Assembly (NCBI GenBank): GCA_037013495.1
Contig: CM072805.1
Span: forward strand, 15,968,601 to 16,032,600
Reading direction: 5' to 3'
DNA: 64,000 nucleotides
Source of the DNA: Hippophae tibetana
Lineage: Eukaryota > Streptophyta > Magnoliopsida > Rosales > Elaeagnaceae
This document shows positions 11,610 through 24,039 of the stretch, in pieces; position 1 is the stretch's first letter; every line of letters begins with the position of its first letter. The notes beneath the pieces are model-generated. The model saw nothing but the letters and a program-made list of their open reading frames with translations, was not told the DNA's origin and made no database searches. Made by a program: the position numbers and the translations under genes.

Positions 11610-14608
11610 CACTAATATTTAATGGGTTTTTTTAAGAACAAAAAGTGTATGTTCAATTACTCGCTTAAACTTCTCAAAATCAATTGGTTTAATGACTTTG
11701 AGGGCTTGATTATTATTAATTTTTATTATTATTTTACGTAGGGGTAGATAAAGGTTAATTATGAGTAGCTAGATACGCAAAATTTATTAGATTCAACCCA
11801 AATTATAATATTCGAATTAAATTAACTTAATATTTTTTTTTGTTTTGGATTTTTATTGATTTAGATTGGTTCTTATTTGGATAAAATGGATTTTTTATTA
11901 GTTGATTTAATTTTTATTTATTAAAATTTATAAAAATCAAATCCACTTATATATATTTATTTTATTTTATATTTATACTTTTATTTTTAATTTCACATAT
12001 ACTTTTATACTAATAACTATTACCATTTTTTATTACCAATTTTGTTTACTTTTAGATTTTTCTTAATTGATATAGATAATAATCATTAATAACGTACACA
12101 TGTGAATCTTCTTTATTTTCTATAATATTTAAAATCCTATTCTAATTTTTTTAATTATAAATGCTAATTACTTGAATTTAAATATATTATGTGATTCAAA
12201 TTTAAAAATATTAATATTATAATGCAAAAGTTAAAAAAAATTAATAAACAAAACTTATTAACAAAAAAAATTGTTTTTTTTATAAAATTACTCCATCTAA
12301 CCCAAACCAAATCAAAAATAATAATTTTTTAAATTTATTTATTAAAATTAATTCTTATTTTTAAAAAATAAATTGTAATATTTCAATATCAATTTTATTG
12401 TTAAACCAAACCAACAAATAATCCCAACCCCTACATTAAAATCAGTATCACCAACTACACAAAGTAGTCCACACATTCAATGGTCCTCCTCGTTAGAATG
12501 ATGATGCCTTTTTCTGTGTGTACAAGTAGTCAAATCACGGTAACTAACACCTAGAGAAGATTATTCCACAGAATCAATGGCGGTCGTTAGGGTACGTCAT
12601 GATGATTCCTTCTTCTGTGTGTACACCTTTTTGTACGTGATCAACCGACTATATAAACATTGTATTAATGAAATTTAAAAATTAATGTAATTTTATTTTA
12701 TTTTAAATAAATATTCATATTTAATAGAAAGAAAAAAAAAGAATATTATTGATGAATAGGTTATTTTAAGAGTAATCGATAATATCTTTAAATATAATTT
12801 GTTTAGTGATGTATAAGTAAAACATACCTACTCATATATACATTCAAAATATAGACAAATATTTAATTTTCAAAAAAAAAAAAACTACTGACAAAAACGG
12901 TAAAACCTTGAATAAAATCTAAACACGTCTTTGAAGAGGCGTGAGAAGTTTGCCATGATTGGATTTAGCTGCTGGTTGTTCCGTGAGAATATAATCTTGA
13001 TACCTTAAAAGGAATAGTGTACGGCTCCAAATAAACGTCTTTTTATTTTACCAAAATCACCCTTGAGATTAAGTGTTATTTATATATATATATATATATA
13101 TAAAATAATAATATCAATCACATAAATTTGTATATAATTTTATACTCGAATTTTAACTAAGTATTAATATTATTTAAAAAAATTAAATCATTATTATAAC
13201 TTTTATAACAATTATAACTTACGATAAGATATAAAAATTATGGATACAAAAATATTTTCACAATAAAATAAAATTAGTATTTCTCTTTCGTAAAAAAGAA
13301 AAAGAAGAAGAGTTTTGATTTCTACAAGCCTCTAATTATTTAAAGTAGATATGATAATTGATTGATTTAGTTAAGACATACTTAAAACCGTTTTGACTCA
13401 CAAATCAATTTAAATTGAATTATTTCAGACCAATTGAGTTAGATTTGAGATAAGTTGGATAATATCTGCGTATCAAGAACTCAACCCATTAACTCTTTTT
13501 TTTTCATTTTTTAAATGAAAATGAAATAGTAACCTTTTAAGTAATTAAATTGTTTTAGCAAATAATAATTTGTGAAAATTCCCAGTTTGGATGCAAGCCC
13601 GGCTGTGTAGAAAATTTCCATCCATTTGTAACCAAGCCTGGGGAAAATATATTATGAAAAATTAGGTTAATTAAATATTTCGATCAATTTATTTAAATTA
13701 AAAAATTTAAACTAATTCATTATATTTGAATTGAATTTGATTGATAAATTTTAAAATTGGATCAATTTTAGATTAAAAAATATATAATTTATTTGGATTC
13801 GGATTGATAGATTTTATAATCCGTTATATGTGATTCATATCAAATTACTATTAAATTATAAATAAAATAATATTTTATTTTATAAGGTATTATATTTAAA
13901 TATTATGCATACCATAATTACATCAAATTATTATTTTAGCTTAAAAATAAATATTAATAATAATTTAATAATTGTACAAATATATTTCTTATTATTTTGA
14001 TTTTCTTAGTTGTAATTTTTCTACAAAAACATCAATTTAAAATTTAAATGTTGTGTATATCGTGTTTAATATATAATAATAATTCATAAATAAATATTAA
14101 TATCGATCTAATCTTATCCAATTTGTTTAGATTCAAATTGATTACATCATCGAATCAGATTTGGATTGAAAATCTTCAAATCCAATTTAAATAAGATCGG
14201 ATTCAAATTAACCAAAAACAGACAATTTTGATCCGCTTCTCACCCTTATATGAAACAATGTATATAGTAATCACACACAAAAAAATTATTTTTCAACATG
14301 TTACAAACAAATAGTAAATAAGGTGTCTAGACATATTATGAATTATATATATATCAAACTTTCAACGAGATTATAAATATTGGCAATTTAATTTTTTTAT
14401 TAAAATTAATATTTCAAAATCATTATTTTTTCCACCTTAAGTTGAAAGAGCTAATTATAGAATTTTATATTTTAGTTTTATTTGTTTAATTATTCGTGTA
14501 TTTTTGCGTTAAGTAATACAAATATTAAATGAAAGTCATGTTGTTCTTAGTGTTTATGTATACAAAATATGGTATATGTTATTTTTACTTAATATTTTGT
14601 CTTCTTCC
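9666..14608. other. AT-rich, gene-free stretch
   Basis: No coding or RNA gene is supported. It holds poly-A/T runs, TA microsatellites (11579-11606 and 13081-13102), a pair of ~30-bp direct repeats around TTCTGTGTGTACA (12510 and 12613) and MITE-like repeats listed separately. A possible element at about 11739-12434 has GTAGGGGT at one end and ACCCCTAC at the other, but no clear target duplication. Confidence 0.6.
13690..14250. repeat. Dispersed AT-rich repeat, copy 1
   Basis: It aligns in the same orientation with 28670-29090. Shared blocks include AATTTTATAA.C..T.T.T.TGATT near the start, TTATTTTAG.TTAAAAATAAAT, TCATAAATAAAT.TTAATATC and ATCTAA.CTTATCC near the end. The right end (CCGCTTCTCACCCTTA) resembles hAT MITE termini, but the left terminus is not clear. 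Confidence 0.6.
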
Positions 14609-16510
14609 ATATAAGGTTAGTTACTGCATATCAGTAATCACTACTACAAAATAGACTATTAAAGTCGGTTCGTTGAACCGACTTTAAATGAAATGACTTA
14701 AAATTTAAATTCGGTTCACGCGTTGAACCGATTTTAAATTTTTTTCTTTAAAATTTACACATTTTCTATTATATTCGAATTAAAACATGTATTCAATCAC
14801 TGCATAAAAGCAGGAAAAAAACCAAAATATGTTTAATAAATAGTTTAAATAATACAGTGATTGAAAAATAAAATATTAATTAATAGCAAAAAAAATTACA
14901 ATGGTATTGTCCTATTTTATTCAAGATTATTATATTTTTCTCCTGCTATTATAATACAAAACCTACATATATAATACAAAAATTTATACACATAAATAAT
15001 AATACATAATAGCATAAAAATATGAATAATAAGTACGTAAGATTAATAGAAATACTTACAAGAGTAAATGAAGTGACAAAATGAAAGAAATGAAGAAAAA
15101 ATAGTGTTTTGTAAGTGAGAAATAGGTATAATTTTTTTGAGTATTTTGCTTTAAAAAATAGGAGATCTAAAAGATAAGTTAGAGAAGAAGAAAACTCACT
15201 AACTGACATTAAAATTAGTGGTCGTAGATGGCCAGAAAATGAGAAAGAGTGGAGGAGGTTTTGGGTTTTCGAGAGTTATGTAGCGCTTGAAATAGTTTCT
15301 ATCTGAGGAAGAAAGAAAGAAGAGAAAAGGAAATATCCACGTGTAGCATCGGTTCTACGTGTCAACCGATGCTATCCACATAGTTCGTACCGTCAGTTCT
15401 ACACATCAACCGATGCTATGTGTAGCATCGGTTCTATACCGAACCGACTTTAAATTCATTATAAGTCATTTTTTTTCCAAAAAACGACTTTATATATCGA
15501 CTTAAATACCTTTTTTTGTAGTAGTGAATATACACACGTACATAGCTAAGTATACTTTATATGTGAGAATGATTACACGCATCACTGGGTTGGTTTTCAT
15601 AATATGCATGCTAGGTTGAGAGTAGTAAATTTTGGTTCGTATCACGTGCCAATATTTGTAAAATTTATTTAGTATTTTTGAAAAAAAAATATTTTTAGCA
15701 CTTCTCCACCACCCTTGCCACCAACCTTGCCACCACCATTATCACCACCTTTGGCGAGGTGGTTAGTCGAGTTCTATAAATATCCTCTAGTTCTCTCTTT
15801 TCTTTACCTATTGGTTTTGGTACTAAAAATCTATCAAAACTCGCACTAAAAATTATATACATTTCTTAAATTGTTTTGGAGGGTTTACATTTAAATATGG
15901 GCTAATTATTAAGCTTAGTTATCAAATTGTTGCTTATGTGTATACATGATTTGACTTTGTGTTTCATATATACGATTTAAAATTTGCATGGATTGTGTGT
16001 CTCCCGTATACGATTTGAGATTTGTATGGACTTTGTGTCCATTGGTGACTTGAGATTTAGGGTGTTATTCAAAGTTTATAGTACTATATATTTCATGTTA
16101 TTGATTTGTGGTTTTTGATCACATCACTTGGGTAGTGTTGGCTTTAAAGAAGAGTTGAGTTCATGTATAGAACCAAGTTGTTGTTGAAGCAGCAAATAAA
16201 AGCAACAATAAACAGTTTGAATAAAGGTCCTCGTTGATAGAAATACTAGTAGTTTTATTTACTTCAAAATTGTAATTATTTTATTTATTAGTGAATTATT
16301 TGTTATTGATTGATTATATTAAGCAACCTAATGATGTTAGCATATAGATAAAGTCTCTAAGTGAATTTACTTCCTTATATTACTTATTATGCATGATCAA
16401 CTATTATGCTAGTGTAATTTGAGTTTAAAGTATGCATATTACAACTTATTAAAAGTTTTAAATTTTGATTAAAAAACTTTTATATTATTACTTGTTTTAT
16501 GTTGAATATA
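14609..16510. repeat. ~1 kb LTR-like direct repeat, left copy (split by CACTA)
   Basis: With the CACTA at 14639-15526 and one copy of its target duplication removed, the sequence from about 14609 aligns collinearly with 25498-26490. Both copies share AAGGTT(A/G)GTTACTG, the CCACCACCCT(T/C)GCCA run, TCTATAAATA/TTATAAATA, TTTTGGAG(G/A)GTTTACATTTAA, GTTTGACT and TGTTGGCT/TTGT. The copies differ at roughly a quarter of positions by eye. A TATA-like box on the plus strand (about 15775) with a downstream leader is LTR-like, but clean TG...CA ends were not found. Confidence 0.75.
14639..15526. mobile_element. Non-autonomous CACTA element, 888 bp
   Basis: Begins CACTACTACAAAATAG and ends CCTTTTTTTGTAGTAGTG. 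AAT flanks both ends (14636-14638 and 15527-15529), a perfect 3-bp target duplication. It is an inverted relative of 271-1254: the stretch at 15090-15300 matches the reverse complement of about 620-830. Subterminal GCATCGGTTCTACGTGTCAA repeats lie at 15338-15440. The well-preserved ends suggest fairly recent movement compared with the host repeat it interrupts. Confidence 0.92.
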
Positions 16511-17930
16511 TATATATATTTAAAAGTTATGGGCCACAAATTTTTTCAATAAAGAAAATATTTGAAACCAATGTGTGTATAAGTTAAAAGTAAAATCAAA
16601 CAATATTATTTAATATTTATCTTACTTGATTTTCTATATTTTAGTGAGATGTGATTTTCCTTAATGATATATTCTTGAGAAATTAAGGTTTTGATTTATG
16701 CAATCGATTTTCTAGAAAAAAAATATGGTTAATTTACATTAAAAACACGATAAATAAGTGTCACAAGGCAAATAAACCATATAATTAAGAAAAGTAATTG
16801 GCATAAAACGAAAAAAATCTAGAAGAACTGTCAACTTTTTGTACAGCGTCAACTCTAGAGGTTGGGAAAATTTCAATGCTTTTGAATTTTAGAGAGGTAT
16901 GTTAGGATTATTATTATTATTATTATTATTTTTTGTCTGAACTCTAACGGTATGTTATACCTCGTTTGCAAATGATTTGTTGTCAAAGACAAGTTTTCTT
17001 TTTAAAGAGTGCCGTCAACACAACATATGTATGGGTTGGTATATTTTTATACAAGAATAGTAGAATTAGTTATGGCTAAAAGAAAATATATTATGTGAAA
17101 TCATATAAACATTTAGTGTACAGGCCATGTAATTAAAAAAACAACTTTTTTTATTTACATATAAAAAACTGATCTTAAAAACACTAAATTAATTGGGCAA
17201 AAGTTAATGTAACTTTTAAAAATTTAATGATTAGAAAACAATAAATATTGAAAATAGCTTATAAGTGTTTCCATTGTTTTGTACAACAATGTTGGAAACA
17301 CCAAAAATAGCTAACATATGGGTCAATATCTCAAATGTTAACGAGATGTAGTATATTTTTATTTATGTTTTTGAGATTTATAAAAATATTTAAAATGTTC
17401 TTAAATATTATGGTTAATATTATTGATATTCTTAAAACATAATAGATTTAATTTTTCCATCATTACTATTCATATTCTTATTCTATTGTTTTGATATTAA
17501 ATTTTACGAATCTGATCAATTTTTAATTGATAGTTGATATTGATTGAGTTGATCTAATTGAAAGTCCATGCCTATTTGTGAAAGAGAATAATATTTCTAA
17601 AAAGTTTATTATTTGTTAGTATAAATCTATTTTTTTTTTTGTATTCATTATAATTACAGAATATTTCTTCCTCATTGTTTAATATATTATGTTCTTCGTT
17701 ATGTTGATTACTTATTTATAATCTTGAATCTACCAATTTTTTTAAAAAATTTAAAATTATTCTTTTATTTGTTAAATTTAATAATTCTAATTTATGTACT
17801 AATGATTCAATATTCAATTTTAATTTATCTATTGATAAGTCATATGTGTTGTATGCACATTATTTTGTTATATTCGTAGTATATAAGTAGGTTTTTCTTA
17901 TGTACATACAGTGTATTTATAGTCTTCATA

Positions 17931-18239
17931 CTAAAACATTAAATTGTTGAATTCTTTTTCTTCTTCTATTCTTACATATTTTTTTTTACTAAAATAGTCT
18001 CTTAATGTCCTTGAAACATGAAAGTCTATGATACTTGTGATAACTTTAATATAATTTGTATATAAGTTCAACAAGGTGTTAAATCTCTTATAATTTTCAA
18101 GATAAGTTTCATAATCATCATCTTTAAAATATTCATTTAAAGCTACCAGATAGCCTTTATCAAACTTTTCTAATAGAATTATATTTTTATCTTTAATTTC
18201 TTTTGGAACTAGTTGCTTATTTTTGAAATTAAAAATAGT
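17931..18239 (-). pseudogene. Unrecognised ORF downstream of the viral leader (102 codons)
   Basis: This open frame lies about 270 nt beyond the viral poly(A) signal. It is rich in Lys, Glu, Asp, Tyr and Asn and contains segments such as LEKFDKGYLVALNEYF and RTLRDYFSKKKY. A stop codon lies at its upstream edge and there is no in-frame Met near the start, so its beginning is lost or shifted. Several transactivator-bearing caulimovirids have a small poorly conserved first ORF after the leader; by position this may be its remnant. I do not recognise a family. Longer than expected by chance in such AT-rich DNA, but not proof of function. Confidence 0.4.
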
Positions 18240-18505
18240 TTACATTTTCTTGTTTATTAGTATTATACTTTATGTAAACAAATATTTAAACATTTAAGCT
18301 TCTAAAATGACTTAAGAATAATTATTATACCTGAATTTAATGGATCCACCATGGTTTTTTCTTTTGTTCGTCTCCTCTTGTTGTACCTATTATGACTCAA
18401 CTTTGCTCAAACCTCGACATCTTCTTAGCAATGGTGAGCCTTTTACATTCGTACATAAATGATGTCCAATATTTAACTTACTAGAGAAGAGTAATTGAAC
18501 TTCAT

Positions 18506-18511
18506 TTTATT
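18506..18511 (-). terminator. Viral-type poly(A) signal AATAAA
   Basis: AATAAA on the minus strand, about 180 nt downstream of the TATA box at 18689-18697. In pararetroviruses the polyadenylation signal lies a short way after the promoter, so the RNA carries a terminal repeat; this spacing fits that arrangement. Confidence 0.6.
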
Positions 18512-18688
18512 CATAATATAATAATTATTACAAACTTAAGGCCAATTAAGAACCTTTAAGGGATTCTTAGTGCTTATAATTACTGGGTATAATATTACTA
18601 GTTTTGGGATTTCTATGCTAGAGTTTGTGAATTTTTCAGAGTAGAGAGCTCTTGTTTTTCTATGTCTTTTGAAATGAGAATAAGGGTT

Positions 18689-18697
18689 CCTTTTATA
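18689..18697 (-). promoter_or_regulatory. Pararetrovirus-type promoter TATA box
   Basis: TATAAAAGG on the minus strand, directly downstream of the transactivator remnant, where the full-length RNA promoter of caulimovirids lies. About 110-125 nt further upstream (18798-18821) is a cluster with CACGTG and a TGACG word, similar to activator sites in plant pararetrovirus promoters. Activity today is unknown. Confidence 0.65.
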
Positions 18698-18949
18698 GCA
18701 TAAGGAATTCCTATGTACAAGATTAAAATTATTATTTTACCCTTGCTTTACTAATTTGTCTATTTTTTACTTTAAATGATAGTCACTACTTTTTTCGTGA
18801 CACGTGTTGACGACTAAGATGTAGGATCTATATCTTTATTTTCATTATCATCTTCTGCCGACAGTTCCTTTCTTTATTCTTCTTTGTCGTTTTCTACTAA
18901 CTGTTCTTTTGATGACGTTGATGATAACACATATTCGTCTTCTCAATCT

Positions 18950-20340
18950 TTGATATAGTGGATGCATTTGTGCTCTTTGGTGGCTTTTTTGGCATAGAAG
19001 TAGAATACATTCCTTATTTCTTAACTAATTTCTAGGTTGTTACTATTAAAATTGGCTTCATATTTGGAAAAAAATTCACCAACTTCTTCTGACATAGCCA
19101 TGTTGCTATAGGAAATAATAATTACTTTATTAGTTGAATAATTTACTTTGATCTCAGTAGAATTGTAAATCTTCTTGAGTTCATAGTACATTTGGCTTAA
19201 CATTTAACTTCTTAGTACAAAGTTCTTCCGTGTTGAATTCTTTATCTAGAAGTGCCCTTGGTTTGATAACTTCTCTATTTGTACTAGAAATCCCTATCTT
19301 AATGAAGTGGTAGGGACTGATACATCTTTTCTTATTCCAATCTATTAATGAACTAGAAAATACAAGATAAACATATTTGTCTCCTACTTTAATCTATTTT
19401 CTAAAGTTCTTGATTGCTCTTCTAAAGTTTTTTGAGAAATAATTTAATTCACTTAAATTAATTCATGGATATATATTTTCTATTAGTTATGCATGGAAAA
19501 CTTTATAAAAAAAATATTAGATCATCTCCTTCCAAGATATTGAATTTACTTCCTATAAGAAATTTCTTGTCTGTGGTATAAAATTTCATATGTTCCATAC
19601 GTTCCTGGGTATACTTTATGGCCAAGTTATAGAGATTCAACCATTGTGATTTTCTGAGGTTTCTATATTGTTCCTTCTCATCTTCAATGATTGGAGAATT
19701 TCTGGGGAGGGGTCTCCTTAAATAACACTAAATGTTTTACTATCTTTGATGTCTCTGAGAGAGATGCTTCCCTAAATAGCACTGTAGCCTTACTATTTTC
19801 CCAAGATTTTTCAATCTACTTGGAGTTTTTGGTTGTTATTGTAATACTGTAGAATAATTTCTTACTATCTTCTCTAGAGTTATTAGTTTTGGTATTTTGT
19901 AGTTGGCATAACTGCCTTCAGCTTCTATCATATTGGTGAAGGCTCTATGAGTTACAACACTAATTCCTATAATAGATTTACTGGCTTCTGTCCAGTTGTT
20001 ATAAATTCCTGGTTTTGGGGCATTATAAACCACATAAATCTTTTTCTGCCTCATTTGCCCAGTTGAGCTTTTTTTTCAATTTGTTTTTGTCTCTTTTGAA
20101 CTCTTAAGTTCTTCCTTTTCATTTTGAATTTTTTTTAGAAGTTTCATCTTCTTTAGATTGAATTTTTAATGAAGATTCTTCTTTTGATGTTTTGGACTTT
20201 AGAAGTTGTTTTGAACAATTAAGTTTTTCTTGTTTATTTCTTGTCTCCATAAGAGATTTCTCGAGGTATAATAGCTTGAATTGTTCATGTAGGATTTTTA
20301 TCTCTTTTTCTTTGTCTTGATCTTGATGTCAAGATGTTCC
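18950..20340 (-). pseudogene. Caulimovirid transactivator/viroplasmin (ORF VI-like) remnant
   Basis: The N-terminal part (about 20085-20340) encodes a Lys/Glu-rich helical stretch with EQFKLLYLEKSLMETRNKQE, resembling a coiled coil. The frame then breaks. At 19836-20054 a 72-codon frame contains KIYVVYNAPKPGIYNNWTEA, the conserved core of the caulimovirus viroplasmin domain, an RNase H-like fold. A C-terminal piece is open at 19021-19203. In living relatives this protein allows reinitiation on polycistronic RNA and forms inclusion bodies. Stops and frameshifts separate the parts here. Confidence 0.8.
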
Positions 20341-20930
20341 ATTCCTAAAAGCATAAAATAGTTAGAGACTTTAATTCTCTAGTAAGAGCATCTGCTAAGC
20401 TATTCTTATGTCCTGAAAGATGTTCAACATCAAAATTGTAATGATTGAGTCATTGTTGCTATCTAACTAATCTTCCTTGTACAATCACCTGCAATATTAG
20501 TTCTTAAGAAATAACCAAAATTGTTGTTATCTATTCTAGCTAACAATGAATTTTGAGCTTATAACATATATTGCAAATATCTTAATGGCATATTTAACAA
20601 CTAAATATTTTTTTCCATTATTGTGGTAATTTAATTTTTGACCTTGGAAAGATCCTGATGTATATCTAAAAGATAATCATCTTTATCATCTATTCTTGCT
20701 TTCATAAATGCTCCTCAATATTCTTGTGAAGCATCTGTTTCAATTAACATTTTATTATTTGGTTTTGGATGGTATAAAGTTGGAAATTTTTTTACCTTTG
20801 CTTTTACTTTATCCATATACAGAGTATATTTTTCTGTCTATTTCCAAATATGATCTTTTTCCATTTTGTTGTAAAGGTTTTCGCATTTCTACAAGTTTTT
20901 TGATATATGTTTATGTATACGTTAAACATC
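20340..20930 (-). pseudogene. Caulimovirid RNase H domain remnant
   Basis: Follows the reverse transcriptase on the same strand. Recognisable stretches are DNNNFGYFLRTNIAGDCTRK (about 20470-20530) and DVEHLSGHKNSLADALTREL (about 20362-20421), the typical C-terminal end of pararetrovirus RNase H. Stop codons occur before and between them. Its role in the living virus is removal of RNA template during reverse transcription. Confidence 0.8.
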
Positions 20931-20959
20931 CTAAAAACCTTTGTAATTAATTTTATCTT

Positions 20960-21770
20960 TTAATTCACTAGGAAAACATTGAATGTTGTTTAGTATATGA
21001 GATTATAAATTATGTTTTCCATCTTAAATTTCCAACCCTAAATATTTAATTTTTTGTTGAGCAAGTACTGCTTTCTTTTCAAAGAGTATAATGCCTTTTT
21101 TCTGCATTATTGTAGAATATTAACAATATCTAAATAGTGTTTATTTAATTCATTACTGAAAACCAATATATCATATATATAAACACAATAGATATTTTAT
21201 AATGTCTTGAAGATGTTATCCATATATCTTTGAAAGATACCTGAAGCTTGTTTCAATCTAAATGGTATAACAGTCCATTGAAATTTTCCTTGAAGATAAC
21301 TAAATGCTGTTAATTTTTGATATTCTTCATCTAGTCTTATTTGTCAAAATCCATTTTTGTAATAAAAACTTGAGAAATATTTATTTCCTTTTATTAATGA
21401 TAATAATTCTTCTTTCTTTGGAATGAAGTATCTGTTATCAATGGTTTCTTTATTTAATGCTTTGAAATTTATTATCATTCTCTTTTTTCCTCTTCTTTTC
21501 TCCACTTCTTTTTCAAATAAAAACGCTATACTAGAGTGAGGTGAATTACTTAGTATTATGGCTTTTAATTAAAAAAAAATTGAATTTGTTTTTTAAATTC
21601 AAACATGTCTTTTGGAGTATAAATCATTGGTTTTACTCTTATGACTCTCTTAATTTTATGTTGACTATTGTCTTGGATTTATTTATTTTTGGATCAAAAA
21701 GATTTTCTGAACTGACTATTTTTAATTTTTTTGATGCCTGTTAGGGTTTTATCTTCTTATATTTCATTAA
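20960..21770 (-). pseudogene. Caulimovirid reverse transcriptase remnant
   Basis: Read downward from 21770. QIRLDEEYQKLTAFSYLQGK and WTVIPFRLKQASGIFQRYMD (about 21220-21340) are close to the conserved RT core. CVYIYDILVFSNELNKHYLD (about 21130-21190) holds the catalytic box, in which the first of the two Asp residues is replaced by Tyr. Several stop codons follow (for example near 21115). The degraded catalytic box and stops show it is inactive. Related on structure to Ty3/gypsy RT, but the downstream transactivator and lack of integrase point to a caulimovirid. Confidence 0.88.
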
Positions 21771-21780
21771 GAAAATAGTT

Positions 21781-22260
21781 TTATTTTTCTTCTATATTTA
21801 ATAAAATATTTTCTAAGTAAGGTGTTTGCTGTTTTATTTCACCACGTTTTTGCTTTTTATGTTGTTGCATAAAGGTTGGGTTTGATACAACTAAGACTTT
21901 TCTTATTTTTGATACGTAGATGGTATCACCATCTAGTGTTGTTAGACTTATTTTCTCTAAATATTGTGTGAAAAGTTGATATAGGTTTAGGAAATTACTT
22001 CCTATTAGTAAATCAACTCTTGTTTCATGTTGATTTATGGTAGAAATATGAAAATTTTCTCCTCCTATCATTATATATGTATCTTTTAATACTTTATTGA
22101 GATTTATTGTAGTATTATTAGCAATTCTTACAATTAAATATTTTAGTGTTTGTTTCCAATTTTCTATTGGAAATACATACTTACTTGCTACGTGCATACT
22201 AGCTCAATATATGCATGTAAATGATAATTGCATAACCTTTAAATTTTAGTCCTACTTTAA
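21781..22260 (-). pseudogene. Caulimovirid aspartic protease remnant
   Basis: A 138-codon open frame (21781-22197) contains YLIVRIANNTTINLNKVLKD and LLIGSNFLNLYQLFTQYLEK, the conserved second half of the pararetrovirus protease with its flap-side I-G-x-N-F block. The first half, where the D-T-G active site should be (about 22190-22230), is broken by stops and no active-site triplet remains. It would cleave the polyprotein in a living relative. Confidence 0.75.
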
Positions 22261-22299
22261 TATAGGTATTATTTGAATTTGTAATACTATACAAATCAT

Positions 22300-23930
22300 T
22301 TATCTTCTAATGAAGAGCATCCATAATATGAGTGTTCATATCCTGAGTCAATTATTTCTTCCTCAGTTTCTTCTGATAGATAAATACTATAAGTATCATC
22401 TATATCAAATTTCTCAATTGGTTTTAATTCCATTTTGAAAGTTTACTCTAATATTTTTGCTTTATGTGGAATTTGTTTTAAAATTCTTTCCTATGTTGAA
22501 GTCTGCTTGGACATTTATTAGCATAATATCTTGGCATTTAATAGTTATCCACATTTTAAGGCTTCTTACTCTTCCTCCTAGAGTATCATGTATATTTTTT
22601 CTATTTCTCTGTTCTCAACTTTCTGTTACAGTTTTATGTAGTGTTCTAGGTAATTTTTGGAAAAAAAATTTCTTTATAATTTGTTTGCATAGAGGGTGGT
22701 AATTTATGATAATACATTTCATATGCATAAATAAAAGAATCTATATAACACATATTACAAATTTTCATATTTGTTATATGCCATTTAGCTTTATTGATTT
22801 CATTTTCACTAGATTCAGTGATAGTTTTTTCTTTTATCTTCTCCAATAAATTATTTATATATTTCATTTATTATTATATCCAAATATTATTTTCGTGTGA
22901 GAGTATTCCCTTACATTAATAAATGTTGTTGATATGTGAAGTTTGAAAACCAAACTTTAACATTTCCTGTCATTTTATGAGCTACTAGTACCCTACATAT
23001 TAAGGGATTTGTTTTGGTAGTTTGAGAGGTTTGTATGAGCACACTCAAACCACTAGCCCATTCATCAAAGGTTTTTTTACTATCTATTATATAATATAAA
23101 TCTAAATGATCAAACTTATAATTATCATGGAGTTTGAATTTTGGTGAGATACTACCTCTAGTTCCCCAATACAAACCATACTCCATTTTAGGTGGTTGTC
23201 CTTTTCTATCTGTGGCATCAGGTTGTTTGTCCTTTGCCTAATTCTTTCTCCCTTATATGAGTCAGATGTTCCTTTTTGATAAGAAACATGTAATGAAATT
23301 GGTTTCATGTGGTCTTTTAGGGTCATGATTTATGGTTCAGAATCAATCTCATTGATTACTTTCATATAATCTACTTCTTTGTTTGTACAAAGTTTTTCAT
23401 TATAATGCTTTTCTATTTCTTCATTAGTTAGTGTTAACAAACTAACTAACTTTTCTATATTCCGATTTTCAATGTTCATGAATTTTTTCTCTAATTCTTT
23501 TCTATATTCAATTAAATTAAAATTATATCTTTTTTATTAATTATTCCTCATTTTTTCTTTTCTCATTTTTAGGAATTAGGACATCTGATCTCCTATGTGA
23601 TTTTTTAGTCCTTCTAAGGGATCATATTGATGACCTATAATTTCATTATGTCTATATATGTTATATACATTTTTTCTTAGTTTTGAAAATTCCATATATA
23701 TTTCTTGTTGTAGTTTATTATAATCACATTTCTTTATTTCCTTTAATAATTCTTTTTGTGTTTCAATTATATCTTTTAGGTATTTTGTATTTAATTCTTG
23801 GATTGAATCCATTTCCTCTATTAAGACTTTCAAAGTTTCAAATATTGTTGCTTACTGTTTTGCTACGCCTACTAGGTTTCCATTTACTTCTAACTGCATA
23901 TTTTTTATTTTATCTCTAAATATTATTTTT
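22300..23930 (-). pseudogene. Caulimovirid coat protein remnant
   Basis: The N-terminal part (23576-23833) is a charged, Leu/Ile-rich stretch likely to form a coiled coil. The core follows, with GSISPKFKLHDNYKFDHLDL and a TFDEWASGLSVLIQT block (22911-23186), then WHITNMKICNMCYIDSFIYA (22700-22800), a recognisable pararetrovirus capsid core. A zinc-knuckle scrap (RYYANKCPSR, about 22495-22525) and an acidic C-terminal tail (EETEEEIIDSG, about 22345-22400) follow. At least three frame changes and many stops separate the pieces. Confidence 0.75.
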
Positions 23931-24039
23931 CCCCTAATATGACATCATGAACTAATGCCTCCATTATTTTTATTCCATTTTCTAGTTTTTTAACTTAGTT
24001 TCTCCTTCATGGTCTATAAACGTAAATATTGACATACTA

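Noticed and set aside
11739..12434. Possible hAT-like element with GTAGGGGT and ACCCCTAC ends
   Set aside because: Only about eight bases of terminal match and no target duplication; left as a note in the gap entry.
14949..15209. Minus-strand 86-codon hydrophobic frame
   Set aside because: It lies inside the non-autonomous CACTA; its relative at 622-813 is in a different frame and of unrelated composition.
20708..20950. Plus-strand 80-codon hydrophobic frame
   Set aside because: Antisense of the caulimovirid RNase H region; AT-rich antisense gives Phe/Leu/Ile-rich frames.
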